From the NCBI GenBank assembly GCA_034508935.3, contig CM067448.1, positions 53,900,163-53,964,162 on the forward strand: DNA of 64,000 nucleotides. Reading direction: 5' to 3'. A model generated the notes under the pieces. That model searched no databases, was not told the DNA's origin, and saw only the letters and a list, made by a program, of their open reading frames with translations. This document shows positions 33,701-44,176 of the stretch, piece by piece. Origin of the DNA: Berghia stephanieae. Its lineage: Eukaryota; Mollusca; Gastropoda; Nudibranchia; Aeolidiidae. Each line of letters starts with the position of its first letter. The stretch's first letter is position 1. Both the position numbers and the translations under genes were made by a program.

Positions 33701-36217
33701 AAAAATCCCTACCTCCCCAAAAACAAAACAAAACAAAAAATACACTCCCACACATAAACAAATTAGACAAAAACAAAACACAAAACAAAGGACTCACCAA
33801 AAGAAGACCAAGATGCTTTGGACCGAATCGTACATCAGTAACGGAAGTCCTGCTGTCCACCAGTGACGCCTTATTGGGCCAGGCATTGGTGTTGGTGCCT
33901 GTATCCCTGGCCCCTCTGTTAAAATTCATATTGTTGGTTACAGCACCATTCTTACTCAGCTCCTCCCAAACTGCTACGGTACGATCAAACGAACATGTGG
34001 CTAGAACCTGTCCAAACTCTGGTGGGCCCAAGTCACCCTCCATACTGATCCACTGTGAGTCTGTGGATGAAAAAAATAAGGTGTTGAGGGGTACTTTATT
34101 GTGGTGGAAGAGTTAAGAAAGAAAATTACCGTAGTCTTTGATGGTTGTAAAATGATATAATGGGATTTTTAGCTGTCAGTAATCTTAGATCAATCTATGA
34201 TGCATATTTGTTATTTTTTGCCAATTTCTGATATGTAAGCGCTGCAGAATCCGATAACTGTGGGTGTTTAGATGCCTATAAATTCATTATTCATTTATTT
34301 ATTTATATTTAAACTAATTTTCTGAGACTGTCAATTTTTTTACATTGCATTATATTGACAACTAATTGTATAAAATATTACATATAAGTATTAATTTTTT
34401 TCTTCAAACTTTTGTTTGATGTTTCATTTTCTTTAATATATTAATTACTCTCTCCTTACAAGCCATTTTCAGGATTTTCCCCAAAACTTCACACCCAACT
34501 TACACAAAAACCGATTTTTTATCTCTCAAAAACAATAGGAATAAAGTTCTTCCGATGCATAATTTCTTTAGCAAAACATGCTCTACAACACACTGTTCAT
34601 TTTCTTTAAATTTTATGATGTACAAAAGAAATTTGAGTAAGAAAAAGTTGGTCGTATCGTAACGAATGTGACGATTTTCCTATAGGTGGTAAGGGAGGGT
34701 CTAACTGACACACTGTCTAACTGAAAACACTTACCCTCCAGGAGGCTGAACAATGCCATTTGCCATCCTTGCCTAAATCCCAGACCTGAAAATTAATTAA
34801 ACAAAACCAAAGGTCAGACTCTTAGTGAAATTTGGGATTCTAAGTTTTAAATATATAAATGAGCTGTTCACCTCTATGTCCATTTTGCCTATATTAAATT
34901 ATACCTGGTTTTCCTGCTTCCAAACTACACCAGGAACTTCTTCTTCTCCTCCTCCTCGTCCTTCTTCTTCTTCTTCTCCTCCTCTTCTTCTACTTGTTAT
35001 TGTTATTGTTGATGTGGTGTTGTGGTTGCCGTGGATGTGGTGTTGTGGTTGTCGTTGCTGCTGTTGTCGTTCTTGATGTGTTGTTGTTGTTGTTGTTCTT
35101 CTTCTTCTTCTTCTTGTTCTTCTTCTTGTTCTTCTTCTTGTTCTTCTTGTTCTTGTTCTTCTTGTTCTTCTTCTTCTTCTTCTTCTTCTTAAACAAATTT
35201 TACACTGAAGTCATTATTATCATTACTCATATTTACAGCCATTATCAATATACTGGTGAGATTTGTAATCGGAGTAGGAAAGTTTTTAGAGTGAATTATG
35301 TACTTTAAAAACATAACATAACAAAACAAAACAAACAAAATAGCAAAACAGAAAAACAACTAAATGATTGATAAAAAAAAAAAAAACATTTCTATGATTT
35401 TACTCAACATGTACATATGTGCAAGTCTGACATCCAAATGCAATTATAGACCTAGTTTAACATTGTCGTAATGGGCAATATTTTGTGTAATTTTTGAGAT
35501 TTTCATTACAACAATGAGCCCACAATGAATTGGGTTATCAGTCTTGCAAATAAGTGCACGTCAATCTTACTCTATTCATACATAATTTGGTTGATGTGGT
35601 TCCCGTTAAATATTCTTTAAATATTTGGCTTAAGATAAAAGCAAAATATAAAACAGTGAATGTCAAGTTAAAAAAGGTAATAATTAATAAGCTTTGTATC
35701 CAATAACTCAGTTGGTAGAGCATTCACTTCCCAGGTGAAGTCCAACCCCCCCCCCCCCTCCCTATCTACTCAGCAGTGATGGGTCGCTGTTTTTTAAAGA
35801 TCTGGCAGAAAGTACTTTGCGATAGACTAGCACCCTACTCAAAGGGTAGAAAACAATTTCTATTGTCCATTTAATGCTATAGAAATAGGGGAAGACTCTG
35901 GCTCCATGGGCCAAATGATAGCTCTGAAGGACTACAGTTATGAACCATACCTTAACTGGAGATAAAGATAAAGGGAGTAAATCTGACTCATGAATGTTGC
36001 TCATTTACTCCCTTTATTTATCTCCTTTATATTGACTCATTTAGGCACCTCTATATATTAGTCATACCTTAACTGTTTGGTCACTTGAACAGGTGGCCAT
36101 ACGTTTACCATGGTGATCAAATGACACATCATGAATAATATCCGCATGCTCTGTCTTGACAGCCACAAACATTATCAACTTTAATTCATCAAAATTTGGT
36201 CATGAAATCTACTTCCT
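26593..36217 (-). CDS. SEH1L: SEH1 nucleoporin (WD40), copy 1, complete
   Basis: Seh1 is a beta-propeller subunit of the nuclear-pore Y-complex and of GATOR2, which signals amino acids to mTORC1. Exons, high to low: 36217-36068 (45 bases of 5' UTR, ATG at 36172), 34785-34735, 34060-33798, 33600-33455, 31801-31710, 31055-30915, 30532-30463, 29236-29158, 27857-27734 and 26692-26593 (stop). About 390 residues; human SEH1L is 360 or 421. Seen: start [21 protein letters not shown] repeats with [36 protein letters not shown] and [14 protein letters not shown]. Two single-base losses break the frame in otherwise conserved exons: near 34021 (the codon after WAH lacks a C) and near 31781 (TIAVGSDD lacks a base compared with copy 2). 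They may be assembly errors or mean copy 1 is decaying. An acceptor before the ATG exon implies a further non-coding first exon upstream. Head to head with FCP1. Confidence 0.92.
26757..27066 (-). mobile_element. SINE-A copy
   Basis: Full family structure on the minus strand in the last SEH1 copy 1 intron; head GTGCAGCTATGCGGTCTTG. Confidence 0.8.
27285..27720 (+). repeat. (CT)n arrays with a tandem higher-order unit
   Basis: CT repeats interleaved with AACCCATCTTTACAAACC at about 27.36 and 27.43 kb, and with CAACACATTTTTACAAATTT at about 27.53 and 27.63 kb, so a unit of roughly 70-100 bp has been duplicated. Confidence 0.8.
27876..28272 (+). repeat. (ATG)n/(ATA)n trinucleotide tract with poly-A
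   Basis: Nearly 400 bases of ATG then ATA repeats with an A-only core near 28130-28170. It starts about 20 bases from the acceptor of the SEH1 exon at 27857-27734, in the intron. Confidence 0.95.
28440..28577 (+). mobile_element. SINE-C copy, 5'-truncated
   Basis: Contains the block AGACTAGCATCCTATCC and the end ATGGCTCTGA. SEH1 copy 1 intron. Confidence 0.65.
29308..29503. mobile_element. TIR element F4, short copy
   Basis: A 196-bp element opening CAGGGTTGCCAATTCAGG and closing AAATTGGCAACCTTG, so it has inverted ends. Non-coding. A longer, invaded copy lies at 54391-55813. Confidence 0.65.
29795..30010 (-). mobile_element. SINE-A copy, head missing
   Basis: The tail (CAATATCCAGAAAATG) and middle blocks are present; a poly-G run interrupts the tail near 29826. 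The head is lost in A-rich sequence. Confidence 0.65.
30693..30866 (+). repeat. (GA)n microsatellite
   Basis: AG repeats ending in a short (TA)n, in a SEH1 copy 1 intron just before the exon at 31055-30915. Confidence 0.9.
31158..31467 (-). mobile_element. SINE-A copy
   Basis: Near full length, ends GTGTGACCATGTGATCTTG on the minus strand. Confidence 0.75.
31552..31680 (+). repeat. F6-family repeat fragment
   Basis: Shares CGGAATGTTTCAGGCTCAAA and CCTTCTTCAGCC with other F6 copies. Confidence 0.5.
31896..32205. mobile_element. Long hairpin retroposon F5 with 13-bp target duplication
   Basis: Arms of about 130 bp (about 31923-32051 and 32080-32209) are near-perfect inverted repeats around a loop of roughly 28 bases. 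The element is flanked by ATTGAACTTTTTG at 31883-31895 and 32206-32218. A 13-bp duplication suggests LINE-type retroposition rather than a cut-and-paste transposon. A related single-arm copy lies at 63015-63180. SEH1 copy 1 intron. Confidence 0.7.
32803..33026 (-). mobile_element. SINE-A copy, tail missing
   Basis: Minus-strand head GTGCGGCTATGTGGTCTAG and box B are intact; the 3' tail is absent. Confidence 0.75.
33155..33340 (-). mobile_element. SINE-E copy
   Basis: tRNA-like head on the minus strand (ATGGCTCAGCAGTACGG, box B-like GAGTTTGATCAC), then TTGAGCAAGTCACCTC and the end AATTAAGGGAATTTTATT. Other copies: 56485-56702 and 58457-58658. Confidence 0.75.
34441..34705. mobile_element. piggyBac-like MITE F2, degraded copy
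   Basis: Matches 6885-7137 along most of its length (CATTTTCAGGATTTTCCCC, ACAACACACTGTTCATTTTC, GTGACGATTTTCCTATAG) but its ends are eroded. SEH1 copy 1 intron. Confidence 0.7.
34930..35190 (+). repeat. (TTC)n / (TTG)n trinucleotide tract
   Basis: Interrupted TTC, TTG and TTCTTG repeats, in a SEH1 copy 1 intron. Confidence 0.9.
35421..35547. mobile_element. Short foldback element F1, copy 2
   Basis: Opens GCAAGTCTGACATCC and closes GGTTATCAGTCTTGC; shares TACAACAATGAGCCCA with 1630-1755. Confidence 0.6.
35697..35937 (+). mobile_element. SINE-C copy
   Basis: Head TATCCAATAACTCAGTTGG is followed by a poly-C run in place of part of the body, then the usual GGCTCTGAAGGACTAC end. Confidence 0.7.
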
Positions 36218-36580
36218 CTGAAAGAAACAAATATGTTAAAAAAAAAAAAAAATTAATATGTAACTATAACAGCTTCAAAAAAGAAAAAATACAAAATACC
36301 AAACACTGAAAATTTCGGGTTCAAAACTGTCCTTCAGATAACACACCCCCCCCCCCCCCCCCCACCCCAAAAAAAAAAAAACAAACAAAAAAAAAACCGA
36401 AAGAAAACATGAATATCCTATTTCTAAAAAAAAACAAACAGATCGACGGCATGAGTCTGCCAGTCTCCACCGAGTCAATGGCGCTTTACAATTAAATTAC
36501 AAGTCCAAGACATAATTTATAATAATAGATAATAATAATAAGTCAGAGTCTGAGTCTGACATAATTATTGAAAGGCTGCG

Positions 36581-36806
36581 GTTATTCAGAGTCGACTCTG
36601 AATAACTTTCTCCGGTTATTCAGAGTCGACTCTGAATAACTGTCTACGGTTATTCAGAGTCGGGGAGTCCACTCTGAATAACTGTCTACAGTTATTCAGA
36701 GTCGGGGAGTCCACTCTGAATAACTGTAAACAGTTGACTCTGAATAACTGTCTACAGTTATTCAGAATCGAGGAGTCGACTCTGAATAACTGTAGACAGT
36801 TATGAG
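36581..36806. repeat. Palindrome array P1
   Basis: Repeated palindromes built from GTTATTCAGAGTC joined to its reverse complement. Units: 36581-36606 and 36615-36640 (perfect 26-bp palindromes), 36649-36682 and 36691-36724 (same arms with a 10-bp CGGGGAGTCC core), a half unit near 36733, and 36757-36790 with a related core. Spacers are the 8 bases TGTCTACG or TGTCTACA, giving steps of 34 or 42 bp. Confidence 0.9.
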
Positions 36807-37555
36807 TGATGAACTTCCAGTTACCAACCACACGGTTTTTCTGTTTGTTTTTTTTCTTCTCTCCCACCTCTGTTTAACCCTACGGGGAAAAAATCGTTTT
36901 ACTTTTTCGTATTTTCTTGTCTCTTCTGTCATGGCAGTTTTTTGCATCTGTGATTTGCATTGCAGCCGCAAAATTTGCAATTTTTTGCAAATTGTCGAGA
37001 TTTTGAAAAAAAAAAAAAAAAAAAAAGAAAAAGAAATATTTAAAAAAATATAGTGGGGACCAGTGATGATAATCTTCCGCGGATTTCTGGGATTTTAGGA
37101 TTTGTTCATAAATGTTCCGTTGTTTTTTGTCATGTCAAACATTTTCTGCTCAGTGGTAGTTCAGGGGGGGGGGGGGGGGGGGGGGGAAACAATAATATGC
37201 CTTCTATCTTCTTTGACACCTCTGCTCAGTTGCATGAATTTTGGTGACACTCCTTTATTTATGACGTTAGTCTAGACACGCTGGCGCCAAATGTCAAAGG
37301 CAGCACAAGACACATGGTGGCCATGGATGAGAAGATAATCGAAAGGGAAGGGGATGGAGCAAATGGGTACTTTTTAGCTGTAACATGATAATACATTCAT
37401 TTGACGATTTTATAAGGTTTATAAGCGTGTCTTTTTTTTTTTCTTCCTTTTTAAGTTTTGTTTTGTTTTTGTTTGATTGTTCTGAATTTGTTAATGAATT
37501 CATTACAACTTGTGTCTAATTATAAAACAATTTTAAAAAAAATCAATTCATTAAT

Positions 37556-37610
<55 letters not shown>

Positions 37611-37953
37611 TCTCTCTCAGCCACCCTTCTATCTTCATATTATGTTTATAGATATCATCATTTGGTAATAGAGAGATAATAAGTTGGCTGATCGATTTAA
37701 GAAATGGTTGTTTATAAGCTAATTTAAATTTGCTTTGTTGATGGAATATGTTTTGCAATTGATTAAAGATTCTTATTTATAAGCGACTGAAGTTGAAAAA
37801 TCGCCAAGTTTTAAGAATTTGGCACTAAAATTGCCAAAGTCACAAAATAACCGTAGTAAACTGGTATATCAAATTGAAAGAAACTCATCTCGCAAGAACT
37901 CAACTCGATAATTCGATAGGCTACTCACTCGGCTCTAAATATCTGTACACATG

Positions 37954-38055
37954 GTTATCCAGGGTCGACTCTGAATAACCATCTCCAGTTATCCAGAGTC
38001 GACTCTGAATAACTGCCTACAGTCCTACAGTTATCCAGAGTTGACTCTGAATAAC
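37954..38055. repeat. Palindrome array P2
   Basis: Three more units of the same family (37954-37979, 37988-38013, 38030-38055), with TTATCC in place of TTATTC on the left arm. Steps are again 34 and 42 bp. Confidence 0.9.
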
Positions 38056-38796
38056 CACTTCGTTATTGAAATGAGAATGAGAATTTTGGAGAGCACTGCT
38101 GTAGCCTACTGTGTATAGCGCTCACCGGATCAAGTTAATGTTTTGGGAATAAAACAGTTTGACGTGGGGTTTAGATCCTTTTAATTTAATTGCAACTGTA
38201 TAGGAAGAGATAGAAATAGGTTTGGGGAGGGAGACTTGACGTTGATAAAGATGAGTAAGAGTAAGTGTGTAAGTGACTAACAACAATGCATATCAGGCGT
38301 CTCTGCAGTTACCTTACCATATAGGAATGTTATGTGCATGAATGAATAAATTCGCCTCACATCTAACCATGCAAATATGTACCTATCAATATGAAAAAGG
38401 GAGTTTAATGCATATCTAGACCTAGATACATTGTAAACTTTTTCGTGAAAATTAATTGTTTGTTGACAATACTCTTGTGGTGTGAATAACGTCCCTTTGT
38501 TATTTATCCGGGAAAAAAAGGTGACGTTCAAGTGTATAGTTCTGTTGAAAATATCACATAAACATCTTTCACTATCAATTTAATCATTATTAACAAAGAC
38601 AAACGTCCATACATCACTATAATTAAATATTTTTTATTTTTACTCGCGTCTAAAACGTTACAAGTCTCAACAAGTGTTGAAATATTATGCTTATTTAACT
38701 TTCTAACGATTGGGTTTATCATTCAGTACGTTGGATCCACATCTCGCCCAAAACAAAAGTAAACCACCTGAGTTGCCTCTGCTATGAAATGTAAAA

Positions 38797-39337
38797 ATGC
38801 CTGCAATTGAAAGAGATATTTTGTCACCGAGCTGTGATAAGATAAAGTTGCTCAAATGGAAGGTCAGAAAAGGATCAATTATTTTCAAAGGATCTGTTCT
38901 TGCTCTATATTCTTCAGCAAATCACGAGGATAATGCACCTGTGTGTAAATTGAAAGCGGAGCAAGATGGAACAGTCTCTCAGTTGATCATTGAGGAGGGA
39001 GCGACTGTTGATGCGAAGTTAGTTTTCTTTCTTTCCTCTTTTCGCTGAATTTATACAATGCTTTTTTTTTTACTAGTGGCATAATTTCCACAACATGATA
39101 TTTGTACTGCTTCCTCGGCCTCCTTGTCTTTCATTTACATTATAAATAGCTAGGCTATTCAATTCAATTCTAATTCAAATTCTCCTTCTACTGAACTGGA
39201 ATGGAGTGGAAAAGAAGAAGGCAGAGTCTACGTACACTGGAACCGGGCATCTAGCCTCATTATCTACGTACACGGTAGCTCTGGTAACTGGTTTGCCACT
39301 ACAACTACAATACAAGCAATTGATAGACCTCGGTCTG

Positions 39338-39400
<63 letters not shown>

Positions 39401-42400
39401 TAAAAAATCAAACAATACAATTTAACCCATTAAAGGCGAGATTCAAGGTTACCGTGTATAAATGTTAACGTGTACGTAGATCCTGTGGCTAGGTGCCCGG
39501 TTAGTAACGAAAATAATGATACCAAAATATCTTAAGTATATCTAAATATCTTATGAAATATAACCTCCAAGTCAATGTCAATAAAACCGAATTTACAACA
39601 ATATCGAGGAACAAAGAGGAATGGAAAAGAACAAAGAAAGTCGGCTCACTAATTGGAGACACCGAGGATGTACAAAGAAGAAAACAGCTATCAAACGCCG
39701 CACTCAGTAAACTCACCAATGTATGGATTAGAGGTGACAAAATAAAGAGAAAAACCAAACTGAAACTGTACCATGCTCTTGTAAAACCGGTACTTCTGTA
39801 TAACTGCGGCACTTGGGCGTTGACAAAATCCGAAGAAGAACATCTGGATGCCTTCCATCGCACACAGCTAAGAAGGGTACTGGACATCAAATACCCCAAA
39901 AAGATCTCAAATGAATCACTCTATAAGATCACAAAAGAAAGACCAATCTCCCTTGACATTTTACAACAACGATGGCAACTTTTCGGTCACATACTACGCA
40001 GGGACAAAAACATACCAGCAAACCAAGCCATGTCGGGATACTTCCAAAAACACGGGAACCTTTTCAGAGGAAGACCGATCACAACACTCCCTGTGATCCT
40101 AAACAAAAACCTCACAACACTTGGACAAAGCATTAGTCTCATAACGGCAGGGGACCTTGAAAATCTGAGAACCCTAGCAGAGGACCGGCAATATTGGAGA
40201 CACCTCACACAGGAAATACTGGAAACAGCCAAGGCGACCCGATCTTTCGGTCGAGACGCGAAAGGCATCTAAGTCAAGTAAGTCAAAATATCTCTGCAAT
40301 ATTCCTCTAATTGAACCCCCCTAAAACTTTTAGTAAAAGCGAACGGCAATTTCCAGTCATAACTTTCTTATGGGCGAGTTGGGTCACAATTTGACTCCCA
40401 CTGCTGCTCCTCACTAAACTGCCTAAAGTTACCATGTACATAGACACTCTGAAAGAAGAAAGCACTTTCATAATAATCAAATTTAGTTACTTTAGATTCA
40501 TATGATCTAAATGGCATATATGGAAAAATTACTTGTTCTGCATATAACCCTCTGAGTATGAATACGACCATTCTTTTGTCCTTGCCACCATTCTTGTTTA
40601 CTCGAGAAGAAGTGAGCGCTAGTAGTGCAAAACAAAAAGTGGTACTGGGTGGTAGTAACGGTATTTATTTTGACTCTTACCAGTACCCAAGTCCCAAGCA
40701 CTTGTTAACCCTCATTTTAGAAGGTTAACATTAATTTGTATTTGATTTTATAAAACTTTGATACAATCAAAGCGTTCATTTTCTTAAGTTTCAATATTAT
40801 CTAGAGAAAGGGGGGAGGGGGATGGGGGTTCTTTTTGTAATTTTTTTTCCTATGGGACTTTTACAAAGTTTACATTTTTTCTTTAACATTATAAAAATTA
40901 GATAATACAATCAATGCCACCATTTGAATATTTTTAGTATGATCAATATAAAGGATGGTGGGGGGGGGGGGGGGAGTTGTAATTTTATTATTATTATTAT
41001 AAATAATATTATTATCACTGTTTTTGTTGTTGTTATTATTTTTAATGCCATTATTTTTTTATAATATTTTATTTTTCAGAGGTGTTATCCTTAAAATCCA
41101 TGAGGCAGGATCAGATGAAGTGTGTACTCATCCCACCATAATGAAGGACATGTGTGCCGAATGTGGAGCTGACCTCAGAAAGTAATCAAACAATAATTAT
41201 AATGGGACAAAGACCCATAAGCATTTTTAAGAGGTTAAGACTAAGATTAGATGTACTAAGATCTCCTTTCCTCATATAAAAGAACCCCCAAAACACTATA
41301 TAGCGCAATTTCCACAGAAACGTGTTTGTTTTGTATTGTTCCCTTATTTATGAGTCACATTTACTCCCTTTATCTTTCTCTCCATTATGAATAAATTTGG
41401 AAACTCAGAGGAAAAAAGTTATTTTGACTGTAATATGAGCATTGACCAATGACTTCGCAAAAAAGTGTGGCTATGTGTTCTAGACGTATGACACTCGCTT
41501 TCGGATCGGAATGTCCTGGGTTCGCGCCTCACGCTCGGCGCATAGTTGAGTCCTTGGAAAAGGCTCTTTACTCACGTTCTCTCGCTGTACTCAGGTGTAA
41601 AATGAGTACCTGTCCGTTGACAGCGTTGTCTTTGTCCGAAAAATTGTAATATCACCTAACAGGCGTCATGTCCCGTCCTACATGTTAAATGTTGCTGTTG
41701 ACCAGGGACCCCTTGTAAAGCGCTTTGAGCACATTTAGTGGATATTGTGCTATATAAAGCTCCATTTTTTAAATAAAAAAAAAAACAGAAGTAGAAAAAT
41801 CCAAATCCGCTTATAAGTACGCTCTTGTTGATTCCTGATGACTGTGCTTATAAACGGAGACCACTGTATTGTGAACATTGTTAGTCAAAGATCAAATGTG
41901 TAATAATGATGACTGCAAACCATAACCGCCTTCATTACCTGCCTACCAGCCAGCTGGGCTGCCCCCCCCCCCCCCCATCCCGTTCAAATCATTTTTAACT
42001 CATATGTGTCATGCAGTGATGTGGTCTTCTGATATGACACTCGCCTTCAGATCGGTATGTCTTGAGTTCAATTTCCGCTCTGCATGGTGCCTAGTTGAGT
42101 CCTTGGAAAAGGCTCTTCACTCACATTCTTTCACTGTAATCAGGTGTAAAATGAATATCTGGCCATGGACAGCATTGTCTCTGTCGGAAAAAAATATATT
42201 ATTGCCTAACAAGCGTTATTTCTCGTTGGGGGGGGGGGGGGGGGACGATCTGGATAACTCAGTTGGTCAAGCACTCGCTTCTCACGCAAAGGGACCGAGA
42301 TCAATCCCGGAGGCAGTCGAGATTTTTTTCTACACTCCATCCCTCCTGTCCACCCAGTGATGATCGGATAATTGGGCTTGTTAAATCTGGTAGAAGGTAC

Positions 42401-44031
42401 TTTGCGAAAGACTAGTCCTATCCAAATCAATTGCTTGCTATCGTTATTGTCCGTTTCATGCTATAGAAACCAGGATTAACTCCAACTCCAAGGGGCCTCG
42501 TGGCTCTGAAGGACCACGTTTTCTTTTTTTTTTTTTTTGTTTGCTTTTCTTCTACCTGATTATGATTGTGATTATATTCGGTTTTTAATGCTGAACACAT
42601 TCTTATGGGGACCTTACTCATTGTTTTCGGTCTCTTTAACTATTTCCAATTTTCTTCTTCAGTGAGAATGGAGTGGCTGGAGACAGAAAAAAATCGGCAT
42701 CTGCGTCGGTTGCTATGGTACACAGTATCCCTGAATTGATTGTTAGTCAGGAGGTAAGGATGTCAAGTAGGTTTGGAGGGAGGGGGACAGAAAGAGAAGA
42801 GAGATAGAGGGTGGGGGGAAGGGTGGAGGGGATATGCATAGCCTGTAAATTCCAATATTGCTACCTTTTGCAGATTAAGTTTCAATCAAAGTGACACTAA
42901 GCTGCTAGAAGCTGTGGACTGTACAAAGAAAGAAATTAACAAAAATGAATATAACAACTTCAGAAAAGAACAAAATACTAAACACAGAATGTTTTGGGCT
43001 GAAAACCCTTCTTCAGTCAATGATGAAGACTTAAATACATCATTTAAAATCCAGACAGACGACAGAGAAATATATTTCTCTGTCATTTGCCTGGATTTTA
43101 AGTGATGTATTTATCCTTTTATTGTTTTTAAAAAATTGTCTGGAGAACGGGTTTGAGCCCGAAACATTCCGTATGTAGTATTTGTGTGCGTCCCTGATTT
43201 AATCAGTCGCATGGTGAAAATTTTTGTTTTGCGTTGTTTTGTTTTTTTTTCATTTTATGAAAGCCGAATGTCTCCTGAGCATTTTAGTCTTGTTTGAAGC
43301 AAATCGGGTGATTTTTCATGAAGTTATGGTCATATGCATGGGCTAGGGTATGAAACCCTAATTTTGAGAAAATCGCTTCCAAAGTTGACAAGTTGATATT
43401 AAGTATAATAATTACCTTCATAAAAAAAAATTAAAATAAAATATTTAGGAGTAGAATTCAATTAAAATATTTCATCAATGTGTAGAAAAAGGTTTGTTTA
43501 ATGATTTTTGATGAGAACTCATTTTCCATAAAAATTGACTTCCTGACTAAAATTGTCAATATCTCTGTTCAAAGCTTTTAACCATGCGACTGATTATCTC
43601 AGGACACCCACATTTTATTCTTTTTTTTTTTTTCTAAGCTGTTATATGTATTCATTTGTGTTCATTACTCTTGATTAGAGTGAGTTTGGCGGTCATTGTC
43701 TGTTGCTTGTCAAAAAGAAAATGTAATGGTTTTTCATTTTCATCTTTTCCTTCCTCCAGCAAGCTTTGGAGCTCGGCAAAGAGGATGAGAATCGACTCTT
43801 ACGCCAAAAGAAGTTGGTGCTTCTGGTAGATTTGGACCAGACTCTGATCCACACGACAAACGATCAAATTCCCTCCAACCTCAAGGTATAAATGTAGATT
43901 GATTATTGGACACCATTGTTCGTTTTTATTATATTATTTATTTATATATTATATTATTATTATTATTATTATTATTATATTATTATTATTATTATTATTA
44001 TCATAATCATCTCATCATCATATCATCATCA

Positions 44032-44066
<35 letters not shown>

Positions 44067-44084
44067 TCATCATCATCATCATCA

Positions 44085-44176
<92 letters not shown>

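Larger units (their letters stand above)
36218..38796. promoter_or_regulatory. Divergent intergenic space between SEH1 copy 1 and FCP1
   Basis: The two genes are transcribed away from this 2.6-kb interval, so their promoters (and a non-coding SEH1 first exon) should be here. Apart from the two palindrome arrays it holds an F6 fragment (about 36262-36440), a poly-G run near 37163, and a (CT)n tract at 37560-37620. No TATA box or start site can be assigned by eye. The regulatory role is inferred from gene arrangement only. Confidence 0.5.

Noticed and set aside
36581-38055. CRISPR-like array
   Set aside because: Regular repeats with short spacers, but the spacers are only 8 bases and near-identical, and the genome is animal.
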